Source: Phallus indusiatus
Lineage: Eukaryota; Basidiomycota; Agaricomycetes; Phallales; Phallaceae
Assembly (NCBI GenBank): GCA_027605045.1
Contig: JAQFWX010000004.1
Location: 2,304,683 to 2,368,682, forward strand
DNA: 64,000 nt
Direction: 5' to 3'
A program made the position numbers and the translations under genes. Positions 60,954 through 64,000 of this stretch are shown piece after piece. Below the pieces are notes generated by a model. That model saw nothing but the letters and a program-made list of their open reading frames with translations, was not told the origin of the DNA and did no database searches. Numbering within the stretch: position 1 is the stretch's first letter; each line of letters opens with the position of its first letter.

Positions 60954-62189
60954 CAGTGCAAACACTAGAAGGACGATAAAGAAAACAAGATGAAGCAGAT
61001 GAATCTAGATGAATACGTGACTAAGCGGAGTTAGGTAAGGCGCTAGGCCATGTTGCGCATAAGTTGAGCATCTCGGTGAAATCGGCTTTAAAATTTCGAC
61101 GTTTTCAAAATCAAATGAAAATCAAACCTGCAAAAATAATCCCCTTGCATGCAGCAGGTGCAGCAAGGGTTCACCAGACCCGTAGAAATTGCTTCCATGT
61201 GCTACGGGTCGTCTCACACAGTGCACGGGTAACTGACCTTTCGAAATCCGCACCAAGTTTGCACCATGACAGTTTCTTCAGCGCACGAAAGGCCGCGTCG
61301 CCATCTCGCCACCTTAGCCAAACCCTGGCGTATACGTCGTATCATCTCTATCATCCTCAGTCCAGTTGTTCGGTCGAAATCAAGCACTCATGTTGGCTCG
61401 CAGGCTGGCTCTAATGCTGCAATGAGTCAATGACGCATCGTGCTCTTCAACGTCACACATCCTGCTTTGGCCCCTTCAGTCTTTTCCACACAATAAGCAG
61501 CATTGCTTGGATTCAATTTACTCGCTATGTTGTTTACATACCGTGAAAGTCGAATGTGACGGGCTCATGTAACATACAGGATGGCGAAGGGCGGTGGACT
61601 TTATACAATACATATTCTCCCTCATGTATGCGTCGCTGCGTGCACAGTAAAACGAGGAAAACTTGGATGATATTTTGTGAGCTAATAGCGGGTTTTATAT
61701 AAATATATTTTTTTTCGAAGACTAGTTTTAGATCCTTAACATGGGGAATAAATGTGATAAGGTGGGGATACATAAGGCAAGACAAAGACGAGGAACAGAG
61801 AGAGGGAACTGAAGAATGTTTTGATTGAAAGAAAGGAAGCTGATGCACAAAAGATGAGAAAAACACGTCTGACGAAGACCAACTGCTGTTTCACAAAGGC
61901 GAAACCTGTCCTAATACTCTTCTGCGACCACGTTTGCGATTGTACGAATTCTTGGACAAAAGACGACACATACCGTTCACCTGCGACGCGACTCTTTCGT
62001 TTGCAGCACATTGAGCGCGCGCTAGTCTTCATTCCGGACGCTTTCCGTCCCATTGTTGAAGACCGGAAGGGAGATAAATAGTAAAATACATACAAACTAT
62101 TGTCAATGTTAGCATTTTTGAGTCGAAACGAAAGGTATGTTCAATTGCGGATATGGATACCTATAGAAATTTCAGAAGGTATTAAAAGA
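60954..62189. other. Intergenic, no recognised gene
   Basis: Contains the YTM1 promoter, a 9-bp perfect inverted repeat (61177-61185 with 61202-61210, 16-nt spacer) and unassigned frames. On the minus strand an ATG at 62053 opens a Lys/Arg/Ser-rich exon with a strong gtatgt donor after about 26 codons. The exon it would join is low complexity, so I do not call a gene. Confidence 0.35.
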
Positions 62190-64000
62190 AACTAAGCCCT
62201 GAAATTTGCTTTAACAACTTAGTAGCCTGGGCATCCAAAAGATTCGCTCCAGGGTCTTTTATAGACATGACGCCATCCCAACCATACTCGCTTAGCGAAT
62301 TGCAATGCGGAAGCAAGGCACAGCTCTTCGATCAACTCAATGCTATGTATTGGCTAGAATCGAAACATCCCGCCGACTCGCATCGGATTTGCTGGTGCCA
62401 AAATTTGACGTGAGCACAAGGCAATTTGCATCGGATCGGTTGCTGATCTAGCTCTGGTTGAAATAATTGGTGAGATCTACGCAAAAGATCTTCCTCAGCA
62501 TACTTAATGTGCATAGCCGCACAGGATGGTTGAGTAAATCCGTTGAAACAAGGCTCCGGTGAAAAGCCTTACGAAGAAAAAAAAAGGACGCCCAATGAAT
62601 TTGGCAAAGAATGTATTCAACTGAGGAACAATTCAGTTATATCAACAGAGAACCTGTATTCGGTCTTTACTTTGCCTACATGTAGAAAGATATGAAACTT
62701 CTTCCGAGCTCAGTTTGGCAGCGAAAACGTTTTGATTGGCATGTACTCAATGTTTTAGAAGGCAGCTCTGCTGAAAGCGCCGGGTTGGTTCCATATGGAG
62801 ATTGGATCGTAGGATAATCGGGTGGGACCCTTCATACCGAAAATGATTTCTATCAAGTGGTGGAAGCTGTAAGTAGGACCGCCCATGTTAGTCTCTTTCC
62901 CTCCTAATATATTCTGTTTAGCGTGTTGACAAACCGCTCCGGGTATACGTTTATTCTTATGACTTTGAGTAGGTTCCGGTCCTTGTCTTTGAATTGATGG
63001 TTTACCATTCCCACAGCACCATTCGTGAAGTGGTTCTTGTGCCAAATCATCAATGGGAAGGAGAGGACCTTTTAGGTTGTGTCTTCGGGTCAGTTAATTT
63101 CCGAGCATGTTGCCTTGAACATCACCAAACATGCGTTGCTGGCGAGTTCATATCTCGTACATAAATTTGGCGTTCGTGGGCTTTAGTGCGCAGTGGGCCG
63201 AGTGAAAGGGTATCACTCACAATCAAAGGTTATCCGCCCGACACAATTAAACCCTAACTCCATACAACTTAGCTATTATTGCGCTGACACGCGCAGATGG
63301 CCCATACAACTTTCCACCAAAGAACAAGAATCGTCCGATACACCAGGAGCAACAAGCCGTGTACGCGTTCTATGTGTGCTGAGAGGGCTAGGTGGGTAAT
63401 TGCAGAGACTTACTAGTAGGTCGAAAAGCGGGAAGGTATTTGGTGATGGGTAAATGAGAGCTTCCTCTCTTAGAAGGAAGTTGCCTCGTAATTTCCTATG
63501 ATGCATTATGGTTCAGAACTGTCAGCAGTGGACGCATCAGTTCTTGCATGTTGGTGGTAGTCGCCTGAACAACCATTATCACCGCGTGCATCCGGGTCGT
63601 CCTGTGAAAGCTTGCCCGATTTGATACTCTCAGAGACATTGCCACCTTGCCCCAAGCCGCTTTGAGCCTGGATATTATTAATGGTAAGCAGTTCTATACC
63701 GTTAAACTGGCCGCTTATGACATACTAGGAGTAAAAAAAAATATCACTAGTCACTAACTGGTGATATGAGTCTAAGGGGATAGAACGTTGATAGTTTCCA
63801 AAGCCACAAACATCGATAGCAGAACGTTTGGAGCAACCTGAGAACATCTTACAGCTGGAGACACAGTTCGAAACGAAATAGTCATACCAACATAGGTCCT
63901 CCTTCAAGTTCCGAGATATATTGCGGACATCGGGGCGTCTTCCTAAATGGTATCAATGAGAGTTCAAGTTTGATTTCTGAAATCAACAAAAAGGTTAGTT
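62190..64000 (-). other. Unresolved stretch with possible minus-strand exons, some cysteine-rich
   Basis: No family recognised. Several open pieces on the minus strand look more protein-like than background. One, 63506-63667, follows a good acceptor (aatatccag) and reads AQSGLGQGGNVSESIK onward to TADSSEP and a stop. Just downstream, an ATG exon at 63414-63506 has a perfect gtaagt donor. It could join 63247-63369 (NAYTACCSWCIGRFLFF..) for a 71-residue product across a 44-nt intron. A 97-codon frame, 62755-63045, contains HEWCCGNG and YSFHHLIEIIFGMKGP. A further Cys-rich piece, 62332-62514, has IRCKLPCAHVKFWHQQIRCE. These may be exons of one or more small secreted-type genes, a decayed gene, or chance. 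Part could continue past the right edge. Confidence 0.25.

Noticed and set aside
61000..64000. Transposon or LTR remnant
   Set aside because: I could not find terminal repeats, a reverse transcriptase or transposase motif, or target-site duplications by eye.

Overview
This is fungal nuclear DNA, most likely from an agaricomycete basidiomycete. Almost every gene is broken by introns of about 45-60 nt with GTRNGT donors and short YAG acceptors. Genes are densely packed on both strands. Family content also points there: two DUF6533-type seven-helix proteins, an HNH_2-type nuclease-domain protein, an agaric-like prolyl oligopeptidase and a long Zn2Cys6 regulator. I see no bacterial operons, CRISPR arrays, insertion sequences, rRNA or convincing tRNA genes. 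Intron-exon structures were read by eye from splice sites and frame continuity. They were traced base by base only for the genes where I give exon coordinates.

Layout. 1-6 kb (minus strand): a prolyl oligopeptidase cut by the left window edge, then the Hsp70/Hsp90 co-chaperone STI1. 6.3-11.2 kb (minus): a four-helix membrane protein, then two NDUFA4/MLRQ-like complex I paralogues flanking an aldo-keto reductase with an apparent frameshift. 11.9-15.2 kb (plus): the Zn2Cys6 factor. 16.3-26.1 kb (minus): nucleoporin Nup160, cyclin C and the large cap-binding subunit NCBP1/CBP80. 26.4-32 kb: a mitochondrial PPR-type protein, mitochondrial IF3, a candidate spliced non-coding transcript, an FAD/folate-type mitochondrial carrier and mitoribosomal protein mS34. 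33.8-38.5 kb: two DUF6533 paralogues, tail to tail. 39.9-46.5 kb: Mpo1-like dioxygenase, Vfa1, class III alcohol dehydrogenase and a membrane-anchored acyl-CoA-binding protein. 47.5-54.9 kb: SERRATE/ARS2, the AAA ATPase Rix7/NVL and the HNH protein. 55.7-61 kb (minus): Sua5, GatC, Sec22 and Ytm1. 61-64 kb holds no recognised gene, only fragmentary, partly cysteine-rich open frames.

Most of the content is housekeeping. NCBP1 and ARS2 are partners in nuclear RNA processing. Rix7 and Ytm1 act in 60S subunit maturation. The PPR protein, IF3, mS34 and GatC all serve mitochondrial translation, and Sua5 supplies the t6A tRNA modification. I did not find a clearly new system. The most useful leads are the paralogue pair sharing an 11-nt micro-exon, the TATA-driven spliced transcript with a strong intronic hairpin, two very tight same-strand gene junctions, the DUF6533 pair, and the unresolved cysteine-rich frames at the right end.
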